From positions 143,162 to 207,161 of the forward strand of contig JBAZTH010000003.1 in assembly GCA_041661965.1 (NCBI GenBank): a stretch of DNA of 64,000 bases, in the 5' to 3' direction. This DNA is from Candidatus Margulisiibacteriota bacterium (GTDB lineage Bacteria; Margulisbacteria; WOR-1; O2-12-FULL-45-9; XYB2-FULL-48-7). Under the pieces are notes generated by a model. That model saw nothing but the letters and a program-made list of their open reading frames with translations. It was not told where the DNA came from and did no database searches. The position numbers and the translations under genes were made by a program. Positions 16,982 to 25,912 of the stretch are shown in pieces; the stretch's first letter is position 1, and the number at the start of each line of letters is the position of its first letter.

Positions 16982-17893
16982 ATGCGGATCCTGGTTACCG
17001 GCGGAGCCGGCTTCATCGGTTCCAACATAGTCGATCGCTACCTTGAAGCGGGGCACGAAGTCGCCGTCCTCGACGATTTATCCACCGGCAAAGAAGCAAA
17101 CTTAAATCCCCAAGCGGTTTTTTTCCGGAAGGACCTGCGCGACCGAGACCTGGCCGCCGCGGTCTTGGATTTTAAGCCCGATATCGTTAACCATCTGGCG
17201 GCGCAAATCGATGTCCGCAAATCGGTCATTGATCCGATTCATAATGCCGACATTAACGAACTGGGGACCTTAAACCTGCTGAACGCCGCCCGCGATGCTA
17301 AAATTAAGAAGATTATTTTTTCTTCGACCGGCGGCGCGCTGTACGGTGAGGTCTCGGAACCGGCCGGGGCGGCGGAGGAGCACCCGATCGAACCGATCTC
17401 CCCCTATGCCATCACTAAGCGCTCCGTTGAGCTCTATCTGCACGCTTATTCCCAGCTCTACGGTTTAAAATATACCGTTCTGCGTTACGGGAATGTCTAT
17501 GGGCCGCGCCAGGACCCGCTGGGTGAAGCAGGGGTCATCGCCATCTTTTGCGGTAAAATGCTCAAAGGGGAGACGCCGGTCATCTACGGTGACGGGAACC
17601 AGTTGCGCGATTATGTTTACGTCAGCGACGTGGCGGATGCCAACCTGCTGGCTTTGAATAAAGGGGATAATCAGATCTTTAACGTTGGGACCGGACAGGG
17701 AACTTCGGTCAATCAGCTTTTTGCTTTCCTTAAAGAGATCTTGAAATTCGACCGGCCGATTGGTTATGAACCGCCCAGAGCCGGTGAACTTTTCCGCAGT
17801 GTTCTTGATTGCCGCAAGATCGGCCGGGAACTCGGCTGGACCCCTAAGTTTGACATGAAAGAGGGCTTGAAAAAAACCGTTGCCTGGTATTAG
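16982..17893 (+). CDS. NAD-dependent sugar epimerase/dehydratase (UDP-glucose 4-epimerase-like)
   Basis: 303 residues of the extended short-chain dehydrogenase family. GGAGFIGSN binds NAD, SSTGGALYG carries the catalytic Ser/Thr region and SPYAITK is the YxxxK pair. It resembles UDP-glucose 4-epimerases and related UDP-sugar epimerases; the exact sugar is not decidable here. It begins directly after the glycosyltransferase stop with no gap. Its own stop overlaps by 4 bases the stop of the convergent kinase gene. Confidence 0.87.
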   Translation: MRILVTGGAGFIGSNIVDRYLEAGHEVAVLDDLSTGKEANLNPQAVFFRKDLRDRDLAAAVLDFKPDIVNHLAAQIDVRKSVIDPIHNADINELGTLNLLNAARDAKIKKIIFSSTGGALYGEVSEPAGAAEEHPIEPISPYAITKRSVELYLHAYSQLYGLKYTVLRYGNVYGPRQDPLGEAGVIAIFCGKMLKGETPVIYGDGNQLRDYVYVSDVADANLLALNKGDNQIFNVGTGQGTSVNQLFAFLKEILKFDRPIGYEPPRAGELFRSVLDCRKIGRELGWTPKFDMKEGLKKTVAWY

Positions 17894-20364
17894 ATTAGCG
17901 GTAAAGTGAAAGTAAACCGCGAACCGTGCCCGATCCCATCCGATTCCGCCCAGATCCGCCCATTATGCGCTTCGATAATTTCTTTGGCGATCGCCAGCCC
18001 CATACCGATCCCGCCGGTCGCCCTGGTGTAAGAGCTGTCGACCTGATAGAAGCGTTCGAAGATCTTGTAATAATGGCTTTTTTCCAGACCGATGCCGGTA
18101 TCGCTGATTGAGATCTTGACCAGCTTGTCTTGCCGCTGCAGGCTGACCGCCACTTCCCCGCCTTTGGGGGTGAACTTCAGGGCGTTTCCCAGCAGGTTGT
18201 CCATGACCCGGATGATCTTTTTCCGGTCGCCGAGGATCGCCAGATCGCCGTCGGAATAATTAAAGGCAAACGCGATCCCCTTGGCGGAGAAGGACGCGGC
18301 CGAATTATCGACGCTTTCTTTGATCGTTTTTTCCAGGAAAAACGGCTCTTTTTCGATTTCCAACGGCTTGCCCGCCTCAATGCGCGAAATGTCGATGATC
18401 GATTCGATCAGATCGTGGAGATGATTGGTGTTCTTCAGCACTGTTTCCAGTACTTCTTTTTGCTTCGGATCGAGCGAGCCGATGTTCCCTTGCAACAGGA
18501 GCGAGACGTAACCCTTGATTGGGGTCAGGGGGGTCCGCAATTCATGGCTGACGGTCGAAAGAAATTCTTTTTTGGTTTCGTCGACTTTCTTGAGTTCGGA
18601 AATATCCTTAAGAATGAGCGACAGGCCGATTATCTGCTCGCCTCCTTTGATCGGCGAACAGGTCAATAAAAGAGGGTAATTTTCAATGTTCTTGACTTTT
18701 TTATAGATCTCCATTGCCCGGACAGTTTCTCCGTTCAGGATCCGGCCGACGAAATCGCGGGTTTCGCCTTCGGTCAGGAAGGAGGGATAGCCATTAAGCG
18801 TTTCTTTGGGAGTCAAGCCGAAGATCTTTTCGGCCCCGGCGTTCCAGGAAAGCACGCGCCCGTCAAGGTCAAGGGTAATGACCGCGTCGTCGGTGTTTTG
18901 GATGATCGAGTTGAGATAGTCCTTGGTCTCGATGACGTCCCGGTAAAGTTTCGCGTTTTCGATGGCGATCCCGGCTTCGGAGGCCATGGTCGCGATCAGC
19001 TCGATATCTTCCGCCGTGTAGGGCTCTCCCGAAAGTTTTTCTCCGAGGGTCAAAATCCCGACCAGTTTGTTTTTGACGAAGGAGGGGACGGCGAGCGCGG
19101 CCGAAAGCCGTTCCATTTCCGCGGCAATAGCGGCATATTTTTCCATCTCTTCTTTGTTTTGGGTCGCGTTGAAATTTTCCCTGATGTCGTCGATCGTGAC
19201 TTGCTCCTTGGTTTCGATTAGATAAGCGACCAGGGGGTTGGTCCCCGGCAGGGCCAGCCCGTCGAGCGACTTGGGCAGACCGTTTGTCTTTTCCAGCAGA
19301 TAGTGATCTTGTTTGTCTTCAAGCAGGAGGACGGCGGCGGTCTTGATGCACATTACCTTGATGACGGTTTGATCGATCAGGCGGAAGAGGACCTTTAGGT
19401 CGGTCACGGAAGAAAGGGCGTGGGTCACTTCACGCAGGACCTTGCGGTATTCGATGGTCCGGCGGAAAAACAGCTGGTCGGTGATGTTCTGAAGATAGTC
19501 GCGCAACGGAATAAAGGTCAGGGCGATGATCAGGGCGGCGGGGAGGGCGGTCGTGATCGAATAGTGCCCGTTAAAGATCTCCCGGAAGAGGAGCTCAAAG
19601 CTCAAAATGATCGCCAGGTAGATAAAAGTGATGCCGGTGGTGACGAGCGAATAAGCGGTGGTCTTTTTGATCGCCAGGGAAAGGTCCATCAGGCGGTACT
19701 TTAATATGGCATAAGCGAGGATCAGAGCGTAAAAAGCGTTCGTTATCGTCCAGAGCGGATATGTTTTAATCCCTATAAAATTGGGGAAAGACGAAATCCC
19801 GCCGAGCGTAGCAACAAACGAAGCCAGTAAAATATATTTGATTTGGTTTTTTTTGTGAGTTGTGGTGTGGGTGGCCCGATAGGCCATGATCAATCGTATA
19901 TGCCCGCCGATGACCAGAATCACAAAAAAGGCCAGCCAGATAGGGAAAACCGGACCGGGGATCGAAAAATAGCCAAAATCAAATAACCGCAAGTCCTTGG
20001 TAAAATAAGCGGTTGGAGAAAGAAGCAAAAAGATCGCAGAGACGGCATAAGCCGCTCCCAAATAAAAATGATCGAATTTTGTCACGCCGACCGTCATAAT
20101 TACGACCTGGATGAACAGGATTGGAATGGAAATTATAGCGAGATTAAGGACTCGGACCCAGATAAAAGCGGTCTCGACGTTTTGCGGGATCCCAAGCCCG
20201 AAGACGCACAAACTCCATAGGCCAAGACTTAAGATGTAAAGGGCCAGTGAAAAAACAGTCGGGTTGCGTTTGGTTTGGTCCTCGATCGCGATCGCGATGA
20301 TTACGGAAACCAGCAGCGTGTTGAAGATGGTAGCTAAAAGGGCCGAGACCATGACAAAATTCAT
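17890..20364 (-). CDS. 7TM-GAF-PAS hybrid sensor histidine kinase
   Basis: 824 residues. Residues 1-260 carry the same HisKA_7TM-like membrane sensor as the kinase at 11437 (FSIPGPVFPIW; KKNQIKYILLAS). A GAF domain follows (about 310-455), then a PAS domain (about 465-580; NTDDAVITLDLDGRVLSWNAG), HisKA (SHELRTPLTPIKGY) and HATPase (DTGIGLEK, GIGMGLAIAKE). It combines membrane, small-molecule and redox/ligand sensing. The start follows fabF by 4 bases with AGGAAT upstream, so fabF and this kinase are co-transcribed. No adjacent receiver protein is present, so it probably acts on a distant regulator. Confidence 0.9.
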   Translation of the reverse strand: MNFVMVSALLATIFNTLLVSVIIAIAIEDQTKRNPTVFSLALYILSLGLWSLCVFGLGIPQNVETAFIWVRVLNLAIISIPILFIQVVIMTVGVTKFDHFYLGAAYAVSAIFLLLSPTAYFTKDLRLFDFGYFSIPGPVFPIWLAFFVILVIGGHIRLIMAYRATHTTTHKKNQIKYILLASFVATLGGISSFPNFIGIKTYPLWTITNAFYALILAYAILKYRLMDLSLAIKKTTAYSLVTTGITFIYLAIILSFELLFREIFNGHYSITTALPAALIIALTFIPLRDYLQNITDQLFFRRTIEYRKVLREVTHALSSVTDLKVLFRLIDQTVIKVMCIKTAAVLLLEDKQDHYLLEKTNGLPKSLDGLALPGTNPLVAYLIETKEQVTIDDIRENFNATQNKEEMEKYAAIAAEMERLSAALAVPSFVKNKLVGILTLGEKLSGEPYTAEDIELIATMASEAGIAIENAKLYRDVIETKDYLNSIIQNTDDAVITLDLDGRVLSWNAGAEKIFGLTPKETLNGYPSFLTEGETRDFVGRILNGETVRAMEIYKKVKNIENYPLLLTCSPIKGGEQIIGLSLILKDISELKKVDETKKEFLSTVSHELRTPLTPIKGYVSLLLQGNIGSLDPKQKEVLETVLKNTNHLHDLIESIIDISRIEAGKPLEIEKEPFFLEKTIKESVDNSAASFSAKGIAFAFNYSDGDLAILGDRKKIIRVMDNLLGNALKFTPKGGEVAVSLQRQDKLVKISISDTGIGLEKSHYYKIFERFYQVDSSYTRATGGIGMGLAIAKEIIEAHNGRIWAESDGIGHGSRFTFTLPLI

Positions 20365-20368
20365 AATA

Positions 20369-21625
20369 TTATTCCTGATATTTTTTTACTATCGTTGATG
20401 CGTTCTTGGACCCGAAGCCGATGGAATTCACCAGCGCGTAATTAACGGTCAGACTTTTTCCTTTGTTCGGCGTATAGTCCAGATCGCACTCCGGGTCCGG
20501 ATTCTCAAAGTTGATGGTGGGCGGGATATAGTTTTCTTTGGCGGCCATGACCGCAGCCACAAAGTTTCCCGCCGCCGCGGCGCCAACCGCGTGTCCGATC
20601 ATTGATTTGATCGAGCTGATCGACAGTTTCTTGGCGTGATCGCCGAACGCGATCTTGATTGCCTTGGTTTCGTTTTTGTCGTTCAGCGGGGTGGACGTGC
20701 CATGGGCGACGATATAATCGATTTTACCGGGAACCAGTCCGGCGGTCTTTAGCGCGACCTGCATGGCCCGGGCGGTTTGTTCGGAATCCGGGGCGGGGGC
20801 GGTCATATGGTAAGCGTCACAGGTTGACCCGTAGCCAACCATCTCCGCGTAGATCTTGGCGCCTCTTTTCAGCGCCGATTGAAGTTCTTCGAAAACAAAA
20901 AGCCAAGCTCCTTCGCTCATGACAAATCCGTCGCGATCAAGGTTGAACGGCCGGGAAGCTTTTTTGGGATCATGGTTCCTTTTGGTGGAGAGAGCGTTTA
21001 TCCGGCAGAACGATCCGACGATTGCCGGCGTTACGCAAGCATCGACCCCGCCAGTTAAAACAGCATCGACCGTTCCGGCCTTGACGGTGTTGTACGCCAG
21101 GCCGATCGCGTCGTTCGAACTGGTACAGCCGTTGGAAACCGCGATGTTTGGGCCTTTGATCCCAAGCTGAATCGCAATTTCTGACGGTATCGCGCCGCAA
21201 AAAACCGAGATTGCCGCGTAAGGATTGACCTTTTTTAGCCCTTCTTTGAAATAGACCGACATTTCATGTTCCGCAAAACCCATGCCGCCGGCGCCGGTTC
21301 CAATAATACAGCCGATGTTGGTGGCGGTTTTATCGTTTATCGGTAACCGGCTATCGGCCATTGCTTCTAAACCGGCCGCGATCCCCATATGGGTGGAACG
21401 GTCCATTTTTTTGATCTTTTTCAGCGGAACATAGTTTTCCGCCTTAAAATTTCTAATCTCTGCGGCAACCTTCGAAGGATGTTCGGAGGTGTCAAAAAAG
21501 CTGATATTATCGACACAATTGAGACCGGTTTTCAATCCTTGCCAGAAGGCTTCTCTGCCGATACCATTAGGGGCGACTACTCCGATTCCAGTGACGACAA
21601 CTCGGCGCTCATTAGGCAAACTCAT
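20369..21625 (-). CDS. fabF: 3-oxoacyl-ACP synthase II
   Basis: 418 residues of the thiolase-fold condensing enzymes. The active-site Cys is in SNGCTSSND and the two His are in VAHGTSTPLND and MIGHAVGAAAAG, the Cys-His-His triad of KAS I/II. It extends acyl-ACP with malonyl-ACP in fatty-acid synthesis. The length matches FabF. No other fab gene or acyl carrier protein is nearby, so it may serve a special lipid or polyketide-like product instead of bulk synthesis. AAGGAAAA lies before the ATG, with a promoter at 21687-21659. It is co-transcribed with the downstream sensor kinase. Confidence 0.92.
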   Translation of the reverse strand: MSLPNERRVVVTGIGVVAPNGIGREAFWQGLKTGLNCVDNISFFDTSEHPSKVAAEIRNFKAENYVPLKKIKKMDRSTHMGIAAGLEAMADSRLPINDKTATNIGCIIGTGAGGMGFAEHEMSVYFKEGLKKVNPYAAISVFCGAIPSEIAIQLGIKGPNIAVSNGCTSSNDAIGLAYNTVKAGTVDAVLTGGVDACVTPAIVGSFCRINALSTKRNHDPKKASRPFNLDRDGFVMSEGAWLFVFEELQSALKRGAKIYAEMVGYGSTCDAYHMTAPAPDSEQTARAMQVALKTAGLVPGKIDYIVAHGTSTPLNDKNETKAIKIAFGDHAKKLSISSIKSMIGHAVGAAAAGNFVAAVMAAKENYIPPTINFENPDPECDLDYTPNKGKSLTVNYALVNSIGFGSKNASTIVKKYQE

Positions 21626-21658
21626 AATTTTCCTTTCTATTGACCAAACATCTGTGCA

Positions 21659-21687
21659 AGCATAAATGATATTTGGCCTGATTTCAA
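21659..21687 (-). promoter_or_regulatory. Promoter of fabF and the downstream kinase
   Basis: On the minus strand TTGAAA (21687-21682), a 17-base spacer and TATGCT (21664-21659). The leader is about 27 bases and carries the ribosome site. The MITE starts 21 bases upstream of the -35. Confidence 0.55.
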
Positions 21688-21731
21688 GCTATTTCTATCA
21701 TTAATATTGGGACTGCTGAAAAAGTCTATTC

Positions 21732-21798
21732 TGGAAGCCTGAGACCTGCCTACCGGCAGGCAATATCCCGCCACGGCGGGCAGGCGTCTCGGCTTCCA
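21732..21798. repeat. TGGAAGCC hairpin module with nested stem-loops
   Basis: Outer arms TGGAAGCC/GGCTTCCA with GAGAC/GTCTC below. Two inner hairpins follow: CCTGCC/GGCAGG and CCCGCC/GGCGGG. A related module lies at 43298-43349. Confidence 0.8.
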
Positions 21799-21799
21799 A

Positions 21800-21829
21800 T
21801 TTAACCGCGCAATTAATTGCGCGGTTAAA
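21800..21829. repeat. 30-bp perfect palindrome, TTTAACCGC family
   Basis: Arms TTTAACCGCGCAATT and its exact complement with no spacer. The same core occurs at 43356 and 45302. Confidence 0.9.
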
Positions 21830-21886
21830 AAACCGCTACCCGCAGGTTTCCGTTTCTCATTGACAGCCTTTTTCAGCAGTCCCATA

Positions 21887-23398
21887 TCATAACGTATTGA
21901 TCGGCAGGGTGAAGGTTACCTTGGTCCCCTTGCCCAATCCTTCCGAGTCGGCGGTGATCTTGCCGCCGTGAAGCTCGATCAGTTCTTTGGAAATTGCCAG
22001 CCCCATTCCCATTCCTCCGGCATTCCTGGTAATTGAGCTGTCGACCTGAAAAAACTTCTCGAAGATCTTGGCCAGATTTTCCCGGCTTATCCCGATCCCG
22101 TTATCGACGACTTCGACTTTTACTTCAGAGTCGCTGATGAAAGCGTTGACGAAGATCTTGCCGTCTTCCGGGGTGAATTTCATGGCGTTGCCGAGCAGAT
22201 TGGTCAGGACCCGTTTGATCTTGATCTCATCGCCGACGATCGTCGGCAGGAAGTCGGAGATGTTGGAAATGATTTCGATATTTTTTTCCTTGGCCTGGAT
22301 CTTCAGCGCTTCGATCGTTTTTTCCACGGCGCTTTTGAAAGACATCGGCGCCCGGTTGAGCGGGATCGGCTTGCCGATCTCGAGCCGCGAAATATCGAGG
22401 ATGCTGTCGATCATGGAATGGAGGTGATCGCTCTGGCGGGCGACGATCTCAATGGTTTTATTCTGTTCGGGGGAGAGAGGGCCGATCTTTCCCGCTTGCA
22501 ACAGCGCGACGTACCCTTTGATCAGGGTCAGGGGGGTCCGCAGTTCGTGCGAGATCATCGAAAGAAATTCGGTTTTCATCGAATCGACCTCGCGCATTTT
22601 TTTGATGTCTTCTTTGAGATCTTTCATCATGTGCAGGATCGCCTTGCGGCTGTTTTCCAGCTCACCGGTCCGCTCCTTAATCTTTGATTCCAGCCCCGTC
22701 TTGGCTTCTTCCAGTTCGGCGGTCCGTTCCCTGACCCTTTTTTCCAGATCTTTTTTGGCGTTTTCCAGGTCGCCGGCGATGTTCATCAGCGCCTTGCGCG
22801 CGTTTTCCGATTGGACCTGGGAAGCGCGGGAATCAAGGATGCTTTTTTCGATCTGGATGTTCAAAAAAGCGCCGGCGCCGGCGGAAAAATAGTAAAGCGC
22901 GGCCAAACTGCCGAAATTATCAAAATAAAACCTGGAATCGTGAAACATCCCCTTCATCACGTGCGGGTTGAACAGGTCGGGAACGATCATGGAGTATTCC
23001 AGTAAAAAGAAAGCCGCCACCAAGATAAAGGCCAGGGTGGCGTAGCCCAGGGCGAGGGGCAGGTTCAGCATTCCGCCGGCAAAGAAGATCGTGATCATCG
23101 GAAGAAAAACCCAGCGGCTTTCGATCCCGCCGAGAAAGTAAACGACGTAACCGGAGACCGCGATGTCGATCAGCAGGGAAAGCATGATTTGTTTGGCCGG
23201 GGTTGTTTTGGCCGCGATAAAGCGCTGCAAGTATAAATTGGTCCCGGCGCCGACCAGAAACAGCAGGCCCCAGGCCGCGAGCTCGGGCGAAGAAATGATC
23301 CGGAAGAAAAAAAGCGAAAGAAAAATCGGCGCGGCCAAGGAGATTAGGCCCCATTTGACGCGAACGTAAGCTTGCAGCTTTTCGGTTTGATTATTCAT
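21887..23398 (-). CDS. Membrane sensor histidine kinase with coiled-coil linker
   Basis: 503 residues. About six hydrophobic helices occupy residues 15-190, of an unrecognised sensor type (not the 7TM module of the other two kinases). A long coiled coil follows (about 195-280; LEKRVRERTAELEEAKTGLE repeated). HisKA has SHELRTPLTLIKGY and the HATPase domain has DNGIGISRENL and GMGMGLAISKE. Its catalytic part is close to that of the kinase at 17890. The start follows a promoter by 20 bases with no ribosome site. It is divergent from the glycosyltransferase at 23475, and no receiver gene adjoins it. Confidence 0.88.
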   Translation of the reverse strand: MNNQTEKLQAYVRVKWGLISLAAPIFLSLFFFRIISSPELAAWGLLFLVGAGTNLYLQRFIAAKTTPAKQIMLSLLIDIAVSGYVVYFLGGIESRWVFLPMITIFFAGGMLNLPLALGYATLAFILVAAFFLLEYSMIVPDLFNPHVMKGMFHDSRFYFDNFGSLAALYYFSAGAGAFLNIQIEKSILDSRASQVQSENARKALMNIAGDLENAKKDLEKRVRERTAELEEAKTGLESKIKERTGELENSRKAILHMMKDLKEDIKKMREVDSMKTEFLSMISHELRTPLTLIKGYVALLQAGKIGPLSPEQNKTIEIVARQSDHLHSMIDSILDISRLEIGKPIPLNRAPMSFKSAVEKTIEALKIQAKEKNIEIISNISDFLPTIVGDEIKIKRVLTNLLGNAMKFTPEDGKIFVNAFISDSEVKVEVVDNGIGISRENLAKIFEKFFQVDSSITRNAGGMGMGLAISKELIELHGGKITADSEGLGKGTKVTFTLPINTL

Positions 23399-23417
23399 TA
23401 CAATACGACTAAAAGTG

Positions 23418-23446
23418 ATTCTACTCTGCGGCCGATATTATTTCAA
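23418..23446 (-). promoter_or_regulatory. Promoter of the coiled-coil sensor kinase
   Basis: On the minus strand TTGAAA (23446-23441), a 17-base spacer and TAGAAT (23423-23418). The leader would be about 13 bases, and no Shine-Dalgarno site is seen. Confidence 0.6.
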
Positions 23447-23455
23447 GTCGTCATA

Positions 23456-23464
23456 TGTTATAAT
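23456..23464 (+). promoter_or_regulatory. Extended -10 for the GT28/SLH operon (leaderless)
   Basis: TGTTATAAT ends 11 bases before the ATG at 23475, so the leader is about 4 bases. The spacing is identical to that before the regulator at 37235. Confidence 0.65.
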
Positions 23465-23474
23465 GCCTCCGGTC

Positions 23475-24569
23475 ATGAAAAAGAAAATCCTGTATATTTT
23501 TTCCGACACCGGGGGCGGCCACCGCTCCGCCGCTAACGCGATCATCAAGTCGGTCGATTGCCTCCGCCCCGGAAAGTATAACCAGGAAATGGTCGACGCT
23601 TTTGCCCAATGTTCCGGCTTCCTCAATGTTTTCGCCAAGCTTTACTCGCCGGTGATCAAGTATTCCCCCGAATTGTGGGGACGGCTTTATTACTGGCTTG
23701 ACGACCAGAAAAAGCTGGCCCAGTTGGAAAAGCTTTCCCGGCCTTTCATCTTAAAAGAACTGACGAAACTGATTGCTGTTCGCAAGCCTGACCTTATCGT
23801 TTCTGTTCACCCGATGGTTAACCATCTGACGGTCCAGGCGATCTTGGGCAGCGGCCTGAAAGTTCCTTTTATCGTGGTCATAACCGATCCGGTGACCCTG
23901 CACCGGGCCTGGATCAAGCCGGACGTCGATCTGGTCATCGTTGCATCCAAGGAAGCGAAACGAAACGCCATTAACTACGGCATGCCGGAGAAAAAAATAA
24001 AAGTGATCGGCATGCCGATCGACCCGAAATTTATCCTGTCCCAGAAAGCCGCCGTTAAAGCTGCCAAGTTCACCATTTTGCTGATGGGGGGCGGGGAAGG
24101 GGCCGGTAAGATGGGTGATATCATTAAAGAATTCGACCGGGCGAAGTTTGACGGTAAATTGATCGTGATCTGCGGCCGGAACAAGAACCTGGAAGAAAAA
24201 CTGAAGAAACAGGCTTCCGGCTTCAGTTTTGAGCTTGAAGTTATCGGTTTTACCGATCAGGTTCCGGAAGTGATGGGCCGTTCCGACCTGATCATTACCA
24301 AGGCCGGGCCGGGAACGATCGCCGAAGCGCTGGCCAAAAATCTGCCGATCATTATTACCTCCTGGCTTCCCGGGCAGGAAGAGGGGAACGTGGAGTTCGT
24401 GGTCAAAGGGAAAGTCGGCCAGGTCAGCCGGGACCCGAAAAAGGTCGTCGAGCTGGTCCGGCAGATCAGAGAGAGCGGCGAATACGAGGCCATGAAACGG
24501 AATATAAAAAAGATCAGTCGGCCCGACGCGGCGCTTAAGATCGCGCAAGAGATTTTTAAATTTCTTTAA
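23475..24569 (+). CDS. GT28-type glycosyltransferase (MGDG synthase/MurG-like)
   Basis: 364 residues from the ATG at 23475 (MKKKILYIFSDTGGGH). The N-terminal SDTGGGHRSAANAI loop is the hallmark of the MGDG-synthase/processive diacylglycerol glucosyltransferase group. The C-domain has TKAGPGTIAEALAKNLPIIIT, the donor site of GT28 enzymes. It likely glycosylates a membrane lipid using a UDP-sugar. Start choice rests on the promoter, which leaves almost no leader; an ATG at 23463 would lie within the -10 box. The SLH protein gene follows by 19 bases, so lipid glycosylation and an envelope protein share one transcript. Confidence 0.85.
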   Translation: MKKKILYIFSDTGGGHRSAANAIIKSVDCLRPGKYNQEMVDAFAQCSGFLNVFAKLYSPVIKYSPELWGRLYYWLDDQKKLAQLEKLSRPFILKELTKLIAVRKPDLIVSVHPMVNHLTVQAILGSGLKVPFIVVITDPVTLHRAWIKPDVDLVIVASKEAKRNAINYGMPEKKIKVIGMPIDPKFILSQKAAVKAAKFTILLMGGGEGAGKMGDIIKEFDRAKFDGKLIVICGRNKNLEEKLKKQASGFSFELEVIGFTDQVPEVMGRSDLIITKAGPGTIAEALAKNLPIIITSWLPGQEEGNVEFVVKGKVGQVSRDPKKVVELVRQIRESGEYEAMKRNIKKISRPDAALKIAQEIFKFL

Positions 24570-24588
24570 CGGCCGGCGGGAGATGGAA

Positions 24589-25860
24589 ATGAGATTAAAC
24601 TGGCTGATCGCGGGGCTCCTGGTTTTCGGCTGGGCCGCGCCGGTTATGGCGGCCGGCGGGACCGATGATGATTTCTACCTTCGCGACGTGCCGCTGGGAC
24701 ACTACGCTTACGAATCGGTCTACGATCTGGTCAGGTTAGGTGTGACCAAAGGGTTCCCGGACTCGACTTACCGGGGCGGCAAACCGATCTCCCGCTTTGA
24801 GCTTGCTTCTTTCCTCTCTAAATATAATTATTCCGAAGATAAGGTCCAGGCGGAGCATGAAAAACTATTGGCGGAACTGCGCGCCGAGGTCAATCTCTTG
24901 AAACAGCCGGAAAAAAAGGACGGCCGCCTGGTCGTTAACGGCGAAATTACCGGCGGTTTTAAGTCCGGTCAGGCCAACGGGGCGGAACGGAGCCTCTTTG
25001 ACTACCGGTTAAAGCTTGATCTGGAGCGGCAACTTGATGAAAATGCCCGGATCCGGGTCGGTCTTGATACGATGGACAACGGGTTTAACGGCGGGAACCG
25101 CGATTTGGTCAGGGATTTGCTGGAGATCGAAGGGGTTTACAAATTCGACGCCTCGGCCCTGATCTTCACTTCCGGACCCGGCGACGTTCTTCATTTGAGC
25201 GCGTTCCCCTCCGAGAACGGCGAGGTCTATCGCCGAATAAAGCGGGGCGTTAAATACCTCTCCAGTTACCGTAATACCGGCTTCGGCATCGAATACCTGG
25301 CCCGCGGCAACGATCCGGCCGGGACGATCGCCGATGAGGAGCTGGCCCTGCCGCTGGTCCAGAATTTTCGCGGCGTAAAAGTCGGCCTTAATCCCCGTTT
25401 CTTTTCAAACAGCGGAGATAAAGCGGTCCATCTTGATCTGACCCTTCGGGCGGGGCCGACCCCGAACCTGCGTTACAGTCTGCTTTTGGGGATCGGCCGT
25501 TTGGCCGGGATCGATCAGGGGTTGTACGTCAAAGGCGAATTATTGCTCTGGAACAAATTGACCCTTGGCGCCCAAAAGATCGGCGCCGGCCATCGGGAAA
25601 AAGGTTTTTATCCGATCTATGATTCTTTTAATCGGTTGTTGAGCGACGGCGCGTATGATGTTAGTTTCCGGTTCGACAACGATTTTCCGGCCTGGTACCT
25701 GGCGCTGGCCGGGGATCATATCGGTCCCGGTTCAAATCGGATCGCGGAACTGACGCTGGGGCGGAAAACCCCGGCGGGCGCGCTGGAATTTAAATACCGC
25801 CTTGCTTATGAAGCGGTTGATTCCACTCTGTTGCAACTAGGGTTGAGAAGTGTTTTTTAG
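24589..25860 (+). CDS. SLH-domain outer-membrane beta-barrel protein
   Basis: 423 residues. The start at 24589 is preferred over 24583 because GGGAG lies 6 bases upstream. A signal peptide (MRLNWLIAGLLVFGWAAPVMA) precedes one S-layer-homology domain (about 30-75; YAYESVYDLVRLGVTKGFPD, then ISRFELASFLSK). A short coiled coil follows (about 80-110). The rest alternates beta strands typical of a porin barrel and ends with the aromatic LRSVF. This SLH-coil-barrel plan is that of OmpM/cyanobacterial porins, which link the outer membrane to cell-wall polymers. The barrel is predicted from pattern only. Confidence 0.8.
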   Translation: MRLNWLIAGLLVFGWAAPVMAAGGTDDDFYLRDVPLGHYAYESVYDLVRLGVTKGFPDSTYRGGKPISRFELASFLSKYNYSEDKVQAEHEKLLAELRAEVNLLKQPEKKDGRLVVNGEITGGFKSGQANGAERSLFDYRLKLDLERQLDENARIRVGLDTMDNGFNGGNRDLVRDLLEIEGVYKFDASALIFTSGPGDVLHLSAFPSENGEVYRRIKRGVKYLSSYRNTGFGIEYLARGNDPAGTIADEELALPLVQNFRGVKVGLNPRFFSNSGDKAVHLDLTLRAGPTPNLRYSLLLGIGRLAGIDQGLYVKGELLLWNKLTLGAQKIGAGHREKGFYPIYDSFNRLLSDGAYDVSFRFDNDFPAWYLALAGDHIGPGSNRIAELTLGRKTPAGALEFKYRLAYEAVDSTLLQLGLRSVF

Positions 25861-25871
25861 CGTTGTTTTGC

Positions 25872-25899
25872 TTGACTTAACGGGAATAATTGATATACT
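25872..25899 (+). promoter_or_regulatory. Promoter of the second SLH-porin gene
   Basis: TTGACT (25872-25877), a 16-base spacer and extended -10 TGATATACT (25891-25899). The ATG is 14 bases past the -10, giving a leader of about 7 bases with no ribosome site. Confidence 0.7.
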
Positions 25900-25912
25900 G
25901 AAAAATTAACCA

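Larger units (their letters stand above)
21708..21884. mobile_element. MITE with 17-bp terminal inverted repeats
   Basis: 177 bp bounded by perfect 17-base inverted repeats (TGGGACTGCTGAAAAAG at 21708-21724 and its complement at 21868-21884), with TAT on both outer sides as a likely 3-bp target duplication. It encodes nothing convincing. Inside are a long hairpin (21732-21798) and a 30-bp palindrome (21800-21829). The right end lies 2 bases after the stop codon of the minus-strand kinase. Confidence 0.85.

Noticed and set aside
21637..21885. Open frame of about 80 residues on the minus strand
   Set aside because: It lies almost wholly within the MITE and reads through its inverted repeats.
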